Below, piece by piece: positions 6,097-12,579 of a stretch of 14,028 nt of DNA (position 1 is the stretch's first letter; every line of letters starts with the position of its first letter). The translations under genes and the position numbers were made by a program. The DNA is from an uncultured Prevotella sp. GTDB taxonomy: Bacteria; Bacteroidota; Bacteroidia; Bacteroidales; Bacteroidaceae. The DNA is taken from assembly GCA_946625715.1 (NCBI GenBank), contig CAMOTK010000029.1, forward strand, positions 1 to 14,028, given 5' to 3'. The notes below the pieces were generated by a model. That model worked only from the letters and a program-made list of their open reading frames with translations, was not told the DNA's origin and did not search any database.

Positions 6097-6915
6097 TTAC
6101 CCCTTCTGCTTGTTGAGTTGGTACTTCGTCACGGTGTCGAGCAGCGTGATGGCGCTCTCTTCCATCTGCGACGTGAGGTGCTCAATCTTCGACAGGATAT
6201 AGTTGTAGAAGAGTTGCAGCACGAGGGCCACGATGATGCCGAAGATCGTCGTGATGAGGGCCACCTTCATGCCCGATGCCACGATGGTGGGGCTGATGTC
6301 GCCCGCCATCTGAATCTGGTCGAAGGCCATCACCATGCCGATGACGGTGCCCAGGAATCCCAGCGAGGGCGCAATGGCAATGAACAGCTTAATCCACGAG
6401 CAGCCCTTCTCCATGTTGCCCGTCTGCACGGCACCGTAGTTCATGACCGAGCGCTCGATGTTGTCGATGGGCTCGTCGATGTGCATCAGTCCCTGGTAGC
6501 AGATGCTGGCCACGGGGCCTCGGGTGTTGCGGCAGAGCGTCTTGGCGCCCTCGATGTCGCCTTCCGCCACACGCTGGTCAATGTCCTTCATGAGCTGTTT
6601 GGCATTGACCTCGGCCAGGGTGAGGTAGATGATGCGCTCAATGCAGAACGCCAAGCCGAGCACCAAGGCCAGGGCTACGAGCGACATGAAGCCGGCCGAA
6701 CCCTCGATGAACTTGGTTTTCAGCAACTTGTGGAAACCGCCTTCCGCGTCGACCATCTCCATGGGGTCGGGCAGTTCGTCGATGACGGTGGCCGTGTCCT
6801 GCGGTGCTGCCGCCTCGATGGTGGTGTCTTGCGGTGCTGCGGGCTGTTGTGCCGCAGTGGGTGTAATAAAGGCCATGAAGCCTGTAAGCATCATGGCCAA
6901 GAGTATTTTCTTCAT
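6097..6915 (-). CDS. exbB: MotA/TolQ/ExbB-family proton channel protein
   Basis: The 272-residue ExbB-type protein starts with a signal-peptide-like segment (residues 1-22, ending AAQQ), as in longer ExbB proteins. A Pro/Ala/Thr-rich periplasmic stretch follows, with the hexapeptide AAPQDT twice (26-31 and 36-41). The channel core has membrane spans near 75-98, 175-198 and 215-240. The last two carry the conserved Thr190 (FLGTVIGMV) and Thr222/Thr223 (ALITTIFGIIVAL), which line the proton path in ExbB/TolQ. With the two ExbD proteins it should energise TonB-dependent outer-membrane transport. Its ATG is 6 nt from the trpB stop, so it depends on the trpB promoter unless an unseen internal one exists. 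Confidence 0.95.
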   Translation of the reverse strand: MKKILLAMMLTGFMAFITPTAAQQPAAPQDTTIEAAAPQDTATVIDELPDPMEMVDAEGGFHKLLKTKFIEGSAGFMSLVALALVLGLAFCIERIIYLTLAEVNAKQLMKDIDQRVAEGDIEGAKTLCRNTRGPVASICYQGLMHIDEPIDNIERSVMNYGAVQTGNMEKGCSWIKLFIAIAPSLGFLGTVIGMVMAFDQIQMAGDISPTIVASGMKVALITTIFGIIVALVLQLFYNYILSKIEHLTSQMEESAITLLDTVTKYQLNKQKG

Positions 6916-6921
6916 AAAATG

Positions 6922-8286
6922 TTAAACTATCTGTTCCAGTTCGCTGACGTTCTTCTGAATCTCCTCGTCGCTGATGGTGTAGTTCTGCAGGTCGCCATTG
7001 ATGTACTGGTCGTAGGCCGTCATGTCGATGAGACCGTGGCCGGAGAGATTGAAGAGAATGACCTTCTCCTCGCCAGTCTCGATGCACTTCTTGGCCTCGC
7101 GAATGGTGGCAGCAATGGCGTGGCAGCTCTCAGGAGCGGGGATGATGCCCTCGGTGCGTGCGAAAAGCATGCCGGCCTCGAACGACTCTAACTGCGGGAT
7201 GTCTACGCCGTGCATCATCTTGTCCTTGATGAGCTGCGAGACAATCATGCCAGCGCCGTGGTAGCGCAGACCGCCGGCGTGGATGTTGGCAGGCTTGAAC
7301 TGGTGGCCCAGCGTGTACATGGGCAGCAGCGGTGTGTAGCCGGCCTCGTCGCCGAAGTCGTATTGGAATTTGCCGCGCGTCAGCTTCGGGCAGCTGTTGG
7401 GCTCGGCTGCAATGAACTCGGTGTGCTTGCCGTCCTTCAGGTTGTGGCGCATGAAGGGGAAGGCAATGCCGCCGAAGTTGGAGCCGCCGCCGAAGCAGGC
7501 AATCACCGTGTCGGGATATTCGCCGGCCAACTGCATCTGCTTCTCGGCCTCCAGACCGATGATGGTCTGGTGCAGGGCCACGTGGTTGAGCACCGAGCCC
7601 AGCACATACTTACAATGAGGGGTGGTCTGAGCCAGCTCTACAGCCTCGCTGATGGCGGTGCCGAGCGAGCCGGAGTGGGTGGGATTGACGGTGAGGATGT
7701 CCTTGCCGGCGCGGGTCGACATGGAAGGCGAACCAGTGACGGCAGCACCAAAGGTGCGCATGATGCTCGAGCGGTAGGGCTTCTGCTGCATGGAAATCTT
7801 CACCTGATAGACCGCAGCCTCGAGACCGAACGTCTTGGCGGCGTAGGCGAGGGCAGCGCCCCACTGGCCTGCACCCGTCTCGGTGGTCACGTTGGTGGTG
7901 CCTTCCTGCTTGCAGTAGTAGCACTGAGCCAGGGCCGAGTTGATTTTATGTGAACCTAAGGGATTGGTCGATTCGTTCTTGAAATAAATGTGTGCAGGCG
8001 TACCGATAGCCTTTTCCAGCTCGTAGGCACGCACCAGAGGCGTAGAGCGATAGAACTTGTACTTCTCAAGCACCTCTTCGGGAATGTCTATCCAAGTATG
8101 CTCCATGTCGAGCTCTTGCTTTGAGCACTCCTCAGGGAAGATGTGGGCCAGGTCTTGCCACGTCAGCGGTTGCTTCGTTGCGGGGTGTATGGGCGGCAGT
8201 GGCTTGTTGGGCATGTCGGCCAGAATGTTGTACCACTGTGTAGGAATTTCGCTTTCCTGGAGGATGAATTTCTTTTGTTTTGCCAT
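6922..8286 (-). CDS. trpB: Tryptophan synthase beta chain, TrpB2 type
   Basis: This PLP enzyme joins indole and serine to make tryptophan. The 454-residue length and the N-terminal region (ILQESEIPTQWYNILADMP) mark the longer TrpB2 branch rather than the roughly 400-residue TrpB1. Visible motifs are GSHKINSA with the PLP Lys114, ETGAGQWG (136-143) with Glu136, phosphate-binding CFGGGSNFGG (264-273), and EGIIPAPESCHA (379-390). ATG 8286 is chosen: the frame is open to an ATG at 8398, but that extension would cover the gene's own promoter and lacks conserved sequence. No trpA or other trp gene is in the window. TrpB2 proteins are known to work without TrpA and are proposed to salvage free indole. 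It is first in the run with exbB, 6 nt downstream. Confidence 0.95.
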   Translation of the reverse strand: MAKQKKFILQESEIPTQWYNILADMPNKPLPPIHPATKQPLTWQDLAHIFPEECSKQELDMEHTWIDIPEEVLEKYKFYRSTPLVRAYELEKAIGTPAHIYFKNESTNPLGSHKINSALAQCYYCKQEGTTNVTTETGAGQWGAALAYAAKTFGLEAAVYQVKISMQQKPYRSSIMRTFGAAVTGSPSMSTRAGKDILTVNPTHSGSLGTAISEAVELAQTTPHCKYVLGSVLNHVALHQTIIGLEAEKQMQLAGEYPDTVIACFGGGSNFGGIAFPFMRHNLKDGKHTEFIAAEPNSCPKLTRGKFQYDFGDEAGYTPLLPMYTLGHQFKPANIHAGGLRYHGAGMIVSQLIKDKMMHGVDIPQLESFEAGMLFARTEGIIPAPESCHAIAATIREAKKCIETGEEKVILFNLSGHGLIDMTAYDQYINGDLQNYTISDEEIQKNVSELEQIV

Positions 8287-8320
8287 TGTCTTTTTAATGT
8301 TGGTTAGTTCATTCCGCGTA

Positions 8321-8352
8321 CAAAGGTACGGCAAACTGCGCAAAATACCAAA
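8321..8352 (-). promoter_or_regulatory. Strong promoter for the trpB-exbBD run
   Basis: Read on the minus strand, TTTG (8352-8349), 20 nt of spacer and TACCTTTG (8328-8321) match the Bacteroidetes -33/-7 consensus exactly. The expected leader is about 30 nt, too short for a trp-type attenuator or a riboswitch. Confidence 0.82.
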
Positions 8353-8382
8353 CAAAACGCAACTTTTTTGTGCTTTTTTCAG

Positions 8383-8390
8383 TACCTTTG
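8383..8390 (+). promoter_or_regulatory. -7 box directly upstream of the symporter ATG
   Basis: TACCTTTG followed by CA is a perfect -7 element whose last base is 5 nt before the ATG at 8396. A TTTG at 8367-8370 is only 12 nt upstream, shorter than the usual 19-21 nt spacing. If this box is used, the mRNA starts at or within a few bases of the ATG, giving a leaderless message. Confidence 0.55.
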
Positions 8391-8395
8391 CACCC

Positions 8396-9805
8396 ATGAT
8401 TGCAGTGATTATCCTCTATTTCGTCGTGCTGTTTGCCATCAGTCGGTGGGCAGCAAGGCGCGCTTCGAACGAAACTTTCTTTCGCGGCAACCGCCAGTCG
8501 CCGTGGTATATGGTGGCTTTCGGCATGGTGGGCGCCAGCATCTCGGGCATCACGTTGGTGTCGGTGCCGGGCATGGTCATGACGTCGCAGATGGCCTATC
8601 TGCAACTGTGCATTGGCTTCATCCTGGGCTATGTGTTCATCGCCTTTGTGCTGCTGCCCGTCTACTACCGGCTGAATGTGGCGTCAATCTATGCCTACCT
8701 CGGTGAGCGGCTCGGGCCTACCGCCCACCTGACGGGCTCGTGGTTTTTCCTGCTGTCGAAGATGACGGGGGCGGCGTTGCGGTTCTACGTGGTCTGCCTG
8801 GTGCTGCAGCAGTTTGTGTTCGGTCCGATGGGGTGGCCCTTCTGGCTGACGGCCGTGGCACTGGTGCTGCTCATCTGGCTCTACACCCGCCGAGGCGGCA
8901 TCCGCACACTGGTGTTCACCGACACGTTTCAGACGTTCTGCCTCCTGGCAGCCCTGCTGCTCATTATCTTTATGGTGATTCGCGGACTGGGCTACTCTGT
9001 GGGCGAAGCCGTCAGCGCTGTGGCTGCCGACGAGCATAGCCGCATCTTTGTGCTCGACGACTGGCGCTCGCCGCAAAACCTGTGGAAACAGCTGGTGAGC
9101 GGTGCCTTCATCGTGATTGTGATGACGGGGCTGGATCAGGACATGATGCAGAAGAACCTGACGTGCAAGACGCTGCGCGAGGCACAGAAAGATATGTGCA
9201 GCTATGGTGTGGCCTTCGTGCCGGTCAATCTGCTGTTTCTTGCGTTGGGAGTGCTTCTGCTCCAGTATTTCGCTCAGGCAGGCATTGCTATTCCTCAGAA
9301 AGGCGACGAGCTGATGCCCCTGGCTGTAGAGCATTTCGGAATGTGGGTGGGCGTGCCCTTCGTTATCGGCATTGTGGCGGCCTCGTTCTCCAGTGCCGAC
9401 TCGGCGCTGACGTCGCTGACCACCATCTTCTGCGTCGACATCTGTCGCCGACAGGACGACGAAAGGCTGCGGAAATACGTGCATCTGGGCATGTGCGGGG
9501 TGTTCGTAGGCTTCATCCTGGCGTTTCGCATATTGAACAATACGAGTCTGATTGATGCCATCTATACCCTGGTGGGCTACACCTATGGCCCGCTGTTGGG
9601 CCTCTTTGCCTTCGGTCTGCTCACGAAGCGGCGGCCGCGAGGCAGTTGGGTGCCCGTGGTGTGTGTGGCATCGCCCCTGCTGTGCTATGCCCTGAGCACC
9701 ATAGCAAAGCAGCAGTTCGACTACCAGTTTGGCTACGAACTGCTGCTCATGAATGGTTTGCTGACCTTTATTGGTTGTTTAGCAGGAAGCGCTCGGCCTC
9801 GATAG
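8396..9805 (+). CDS. Sodium:solute symporter (SSS family)
   Basis: This 469-residue inner-membrane transporter has about 12-13 hydrophobic spans. SSS features are FFRGNRQSPWYMVAFGMVGAS (in two overlapping parts, 28-48) after span 1, GLDQDMMQKNLTCKT (245-259), and ASFSSADSALTSL (329-341), which corresponds to the Na2-site region of LeuT-fold symporters. The family couples sodium entry to uptake of sugars, amino acids, vitamins or organic acids; the substrate cannot be predicted here. ATG 8396 is needed to keep span 1 (IAVIILYFVVLFAISRWA), and no alternative start codon lies just upstream in frame. The gene is divergent from trpB. Its last 38 bp overlap the convergent trxB, so the C-terminal residues (GCLAGSARPR) are encoded by the complement of the trxB 3' end. 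Confidence 0.93.
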   Translation: MIAVIILYFVVLFAISRWAARRASNETFFRGNRQSPWYMVAFGMVGASISGITLVSVPGMVMTSQMAYLQLCIGFILGYVFIAFVLLPVYYRLNVASIYAYLGERLGPTAHLTGSWFFLLSKMTGAALRFYVVCLVLQQFVFGPMGWPFWLTAVALVLLIWLYTRRGGIRTLVFTDTFQTFCLLAALLLIIFMVIRGLGYSVGEAVSAVAADEHSRIFVLDDWRSPQNLWKQLVSGAFIVIVMTGLDQDMMQKNLTCKTLREAQKDMCSYGVAFVPVNLLFLALGVLLLQYFAQAGIAIPQKGDELMPLAVEHFGMWVGVPFVIGIVAASFSSADSALTSLTTIFCVDICRRQDDERLRKYVHLGMCGVFVGFILAFRILNNTSLIDAIYTLVGYTYGPLLGLFAFGLLTKRRPRGSWVPVVCVASPLLCYALSTIAKQQFDYQFGYELLLMNGLLTFIGCLAGSARPR

Positions 9806-10703
9806 CGGCCTGACAGCCTGTGCCTGCGGCGCTGATGGCCTGGCGATAGGTGGGGTCGGCACAGTCGCCGGCCACGAAGATGCCGGGCAGCTTGGTGCGC
9901 GGCGTGCCGTCAATCTTCTTCAGATAGCCCACCTCGTCGGTGTCGAGCCACTCACGGAAGATGGCCGTGTTGGGCGTGTGGCCGATGGCGAGGAAGAATC
10001 CGTCGATTTCGATGTCGACCAGTTGCTCGTCGGCTTCGCCCTTGCGCTTCACAAGGTGAGCCCCCTCAACGCCATTTTCGCCGAACAGGCCCAGCGTGTT
10101 GTGCTCGAAGAGAATCTCGATGTTCTCGGCATCCATGACGCGCTGCTGCATGACCTTCGACGCTCTGAGGAACGGCTTGCGCACAATGAGATAGACTTTC
10201 TTGCAAAGGCCGCTCAGGTAGAGAGCATCTTCGCAGGCCGTGTCGCCGCCGCCCACCACGGCCACGGTCTTCTTGCGGTAGAAGAAACCGTCGCAAGTGG
10301 CGCAGGCCGAGACGCCCTGTCCGTTGTATTTCCGCTCGTCGTCGAGTCCTAAGTATTTGGCTGAGGCTCCCGTGGCAATGATGACCGTGTCGCAAGCGAG
10401 CTCGCGGTCGCTGTCGTCCCAAGCCTTGTAGGGGCGACTGGAGAAGTCGACGCGCACAATCTCGCCGTCGCGGATGTCGGTGCCGAAACGCTCGGCCTGT
10501 TCGCGCAGGTCCATCATCATCTGGTTGCCGTCGACCCCCTGCGGATAGCCGGGGAAATTCTCTACCTCGGTGGTCTGCGTCAGCTGTCCGCCGGGCTGCA
10601 TGCCGCTATACTCCACGGGCGAGAGGTTGGCACGCGAAGCATAGATGGCCGCTGTGTAGCCGGCAGGGCCGCTGCCTATGATTAAGCATTTTACGTGTTC
10701 CAT
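9768..10703 (-). CDS. trxB: Thioredoxin-disulfide reductase
   Basis: This FAD enzyme passes electrons from NADPH to thioredoxin in the cytoplasm. Length is 311 residues, normal for low-molecular-weight TrxR. Motifs are the FAD-binding IIGSGPAGYTAAIYASRA (8-25), GMQPGGQLTQTTEVENFPGY (34-53), the redox disulfide CATC (Cys134, Cys137), the NADPH-domain GGGDTACEDA (151-160), and the C-terminal FAD motif GIFVAGDCAD (274-283) with RQAISAAGTGCQAA. The NADPH phosphate-binding motif, HRR in E. coli, reads VRK here with Arg180 kept. The gene lies 6 nt behind the peroxidase gene and is probably cotranscribed with it. Its 3' end overlaps the symporter gene by 38 bp. Confidence 0.97.
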   Translation of the reverse strand: MEHVKCLIIGSGPAGYTAAIYASRANLSPVEYSGMQPGGQLTQTTEVENFPGYPQGVDGNQMMMDLREQAERFGTDIRDGEIVRVDFSSRPYKAWDDSDRELACDTVIIATGASAKYLGLDDERKYNGQGVSACATCDGFFYRKKTVAVVGGGDTACEDALYLSGLCKKVYLIVRKPFLRASKVMQQRVMDAENIEILFEHNTLGLFGENGVEGAHLVKRKGEADEQLVDIEIDGFFLAIGHTPNTAIFREWLDTDEVGYLKKIDGTPRTKLPGIFVAGDCADPTYRQAISAAGTGCQAAIEAERFLLNNQ

Positions 10704-10709
10704 TGCTGA

Positions 10710-11264
10710 TTATTTGGCCAGTTCCTGCTTGATGAGTTTCTCAATGGCATCGGTGCTGGTGGTGGGCTCGAAGCGTGCCACGACCTGACCTTTCTTGTTG
10801 ATGAGGAACTTGGTGAAGTTCCACTTGATGTCGGCCTTCTCCTTGTAGTCGGGGTCGGCCTTCGACAGCATGTCGTCGAGAATGTGAGCTATGGGGTGGT
10901 TCATGTCCCAGCCGGCAAAGCCTTTCTGCTCCTGCAGGAACTTGAACAGCGGCTCGGCGTCGTCGCCGTTGACCTTCACCTTCTTGAAGCGGGGAAATTC
11001 GGTGCCGAAGTTCAGCTTGCAGAACTCATGGATAGACTCGTCGGTGCCGGGAGCCTGCTGTCCGAACTGGTTGCAAGGGAAGTCGAGTATGGTGAAGCCC
11101 TGGCTGTGGTAGTGCTTGTAGAGTCCTTCCAGCTCGTCGTACTGGGGTGTGAAACCACACTTGGTGGCCGTGTTTACGATGAGCAACACTTCGTTGGCAT
11201 ACTCTTTGAGGGAAACGTCTTTTCCCTTTCTGTCCTTGACAGAGAAATCATAAACTGTTTTCAT
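10710..11264 (-). CDS. Glutathione peroxidase family protein, probably thioredoxin-dependent
   Basis: The 184-residue protein reduces hydroperoxides. The catalytic set is complete: peroxidatic Cys36 in NTATKCGFTPQY (in place of selenocysteine), Gln66 in FPCNQFG, and Trp148/Asn149 in IKWNFTKF. A further Cys82 (HEFCKLNFGTEFPRF) sits where thioredoxin-dependent GPX enzymes carry their resolving Cys, so thioredoxin rather than glutathione is the likely reductant. The gene is followed after 6 nt by trxB, which would supply that reductant. ATG 11264 is chosen because MKTVYDFSVKD matches the family start. The frame is open to 11345, but that extension contains the promoter -7 box and is not conserved-looking. 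It is driven by a near-perfect promoter at 11315-11346. Confidence 0.95.
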   Translation of the reverse strand: MKTVYDFSVKDRKGKDVSLKEYANEVLLIVNTATKCGFTPQYDELEGLYKHYHSQGFTILDFPCNQFGQQAPGTDESIHEFCKLNFGTEFPRFKKVKVNGDDAEPLFKFLQEQKGFAGWDMNHPIAHILDDMLSKADPDYKEKADIKWNFTKFLINKKGQVVARFEPTTSTDAIEKLIKQELAK

Positions 11265-11314
11265 TTCTTGTAGTATATATAATAAAATAGGTATATCTGT
11301 TCCTGTTTGTTTGG

Positions 11315-11346
11315 CAAATATACGCAATCTTTTTCTGACAACCAAA
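11315..11346 (-). promoter_or_regulatory. Promoter for the gpx-trxB operon
   Basis: Read on the minus strand, TTTG (11346-11343), 20 nt of spacer and TATATTTG (11322-11315) match the Bacteroidetes consensus. The leader to the ATG at 11264 is about 45 nt and AT-rich. I see no clear operator palindrome of the OxyR or PerR kind. Confidence 0.8.
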
Positions 11347-11570
11347 GGAATTACAGAATTTTAAGAAGATTCATTACATGATTTATGTCAAAAAGATAAG
11401 GAATTTTTAAAAAGAGAAGACAAAATTCATGTTTTAGCTGCTAATTCTGTGTACTTTTGCATCAAGAAAAAGAAAAGTTAAGGTTTAGGTTTTTTGAGAG
11501 GTGAAAGATTGTTATTTTAGTAGTAAGTAAAGAAAATGATTTTTGTAGTTAGTGGTTTTTTGAAATAAGT
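11347..11570. other. AT-rich intergenic region
   Basis: This stretch belongs to the roughly 350-nt gene-free interval 11265-11618. It is markedly AT-rich compared with its neighbours and contains no convincing protein gene. What it does hold is listed separately: a plus-strand -7-like box at 11452 and a possible short transcript ending at the hairpin 11571-11603. A 10-codon open frame (11536-11568, MIFVVSGFLK) ends 2 nt before that hairpin; it is too short to call. Confidence 0.5.
11452..11459 (+). promoter_or_regulatory. Plus-strand -7-like box with no gene behind it
   Basis: TACTTTTG followed by CAT fits TAnnTTTG. Only a poor -33 candidate (GTTTT at 11431-11435) lies upstream. No plus-strand gene follows, so it may drive a short RNA that ends at the hairpin 11571-11603. 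Confidence 0.35.
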
Positions 11571-11606
11571 ATGGGGCTCTCATCGTGATGATGCGAGCCC
11601 CATTTT
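11463..11606 (+). ncRNA. Candidate small RNA between gpx and the nuclease gene
   Basis: A transcript from the -7 box at 11452 to the hairpin and T run ending at 11606 would be about 145 nt. It is A/T-rich with a GAGAGGTGAAAG segment (11496-11507) and ends in a GC-rich stem followed by TTTT. No known RNA family is recognised. The call rests only on the pairing of a promoter-like box with a terminator-like hairpin. Confidence 0.25.
11571..11603. terminator. Strong hairpin downstream of the nuclease operon
   Basis: A 9-bp GC-rich stem (11571-11579 with 11595-11603), one mismatch, 4 more base pairs and a 5-nt loop. It lies about 15 nt beyond the minus-strand nuclease stop codon, so it probably ends that operon. 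T runs are modest on both strands: four T on the plus strand, broken ACTTATTT on the minus strand. It may work in both directions. Confidence 0.65.
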
Positions 11607-11618
11607 AGTACCTTGGCA

Positions 11619-12575
11619 TCAGTTGTCTGGTTTCCAAACAGAAAGTAGGGTAGACACGGGTTTCGACTCTACGGCCTTCTCGACATCGTCGGGCAGGTTG
11701 CAGAAGAAGTCGAAGCCCGTCAGTGCCTCCAGCTCCTCGATGTTGTGGGCATAGTCGGCCAGGGGCACGCTGCCGCGGTCGACGCTCTCGTGCTTGATGT
11801 AGAAACCGATGGCACTGTAGCCGCCGTCGCCCTTGCGCGTGTTCTTGCTGAGCAGGGCCACGAAGAAGTGGTCGGGCACGGGCAGTACGCCCTTGATTTT
11901 CATGAGCGGATGGTCGATGGTACCGCCCTTGACGACGTAGATGACTTCGTTCTCCACCAAGCCGGCCCAGTCGCGCAGCTTGTTTTCGAGGCGCACCCAG
12001 GGACTGGTGTACTGCTGTTTGCCGTTTACTCGCGGTCCGGCGTTGAACGTCATGTATTGTGGCTGCATGTTGGTGTAGCAGAACGTTTGGTAGTTGGCCG
12101 TCTTTGAATACTGGCGGTCGGCCGAAGGACAAATGTGTCCGCGGCTGAATCCCGAGCCAGAATAATAGACTTCCATATTGTTGTTGGTCGAGAACGTTCT
12201 GTCTTCCACACTATGCTCATGGAAGTCGCCATTGTAGCCAGCACTGCCAGCAAAGCCCTTCTTCATCTGGTAGGCCGTCCAGCGCTGTGCGTGCTTGTCG
12301 AAGTCCCACAAGACGATGAAGTTGGTGCCGTAGCTGTCGGATGTCTCGTGCACCAACAGCTTCGTGTTGGCCGCCATCTCCTTTTCTATCTTCTTCATGT
12401 TGGGCATCTCCATGCGGGCCAGCACGCTGTTTGCCGAAGCGTCGTTGGCATTAGCATTGTTTGAGCCTGACGACTCCGTAGTGGAATCGCCAGGCTCATT
12501 GTCGCCGCCACAGGCCCCAAGCATGAGCATCAGGCCCGCACAGAGGCACCATGAAAGAAATCTCAAATTCTTCAT
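11619..12575 (-). CDS. DNA/RNA non-specific endonuclease, lipoprotein
   Basis: This 318-residue secreted nuclease of the NucA/Serratia (beta-beta-alpha metal) family has a lipoprotein signal peptide with lipobox LGAC (19-22), so Cys22 should be lipidated. A Gly/Ser/Asn/Thr-rich linker (23-50) follows. Catalytic features are SRGHICPSADR (144-154) with general-base His147, and YTNMQPQYMTFNAG (167-180) with metal-binding Asn178, then Trp193 and Glu197 (WVRLE). The usual DRGH reads SRGH here. Between Asn178 and Trp193 there is an insertion of about ten residues. It likely degrades extracellular nucleic acid for nutrition. The start at 12575 lies 4 nt after the upstream stop and gives a clean signal peptide; an in-frame ATG at 12593 would overlap the upstream gene. 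Confidence 0.92.
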   Translation of the reverse strand: MKNLRFLSWCLCAGLMLMLGACGGDNEPGDSTTESSGSNNANANDASANSVLARMEMPNMKKIEKEMAANTKLLVHETSDSYGTNFIVLWDFDKHAQRWTAYQMKKGFAGSAGYNGDFHEHSVEDRTFSTNNNMEVYYSGSGFSRGHICPSADRQYSKTANYQTFCYTNMQPQYMTFNAGPRVNGKQQYTSPWVRLENKLRDWAGLVENEVIYVVKGGTIDHPLMKIKGVLPVPDHFFVALLSKNTRKGDGGYSAIGFYIKHESVDRGSVPLADYAHNIEELEALTGFDFFCNLPDDVEKAVESKPVSTLLSVWKPDN

Positions 12576-12579
12576 GGGC

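Noticed and set aside
6118..7191. Plus-strand open frame of 357 codons
   Set aside because: It is antisense to exbB and the 3' end of trpB. The His/Asp/Glu/Val-rich translation shows no domain, and the two minus-strand genes are well supported.
8287..8395. Trp attenuator or riboswitch ahead of trpB
   Set aside because: The promoter position leaves only about 30 nt of leader, with no Trp-codon run, no paired hairpins and no known aptamer core.
8287..8398. Upstream extension of trpB to an ATG at 8398
   Set aside because: The added 37 residues cover the consensus -33/-7 promoter of trpB and have no family similarity. ATG 8286 fits the known start.
8684..9484. Minus-strand open frame of 266 codons
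   Set aside because: It is antisense to the symporter. The His/Gln/Arg-rich translation is a complement artefact of hydrophobic codons.
11265..11345. Upstream extension of the peroxidase to an alternative start at 11345
   Set aside because: It contains the -7 box at 11315-11322, and the family start MKTVYDFSVKD lies at 11264.
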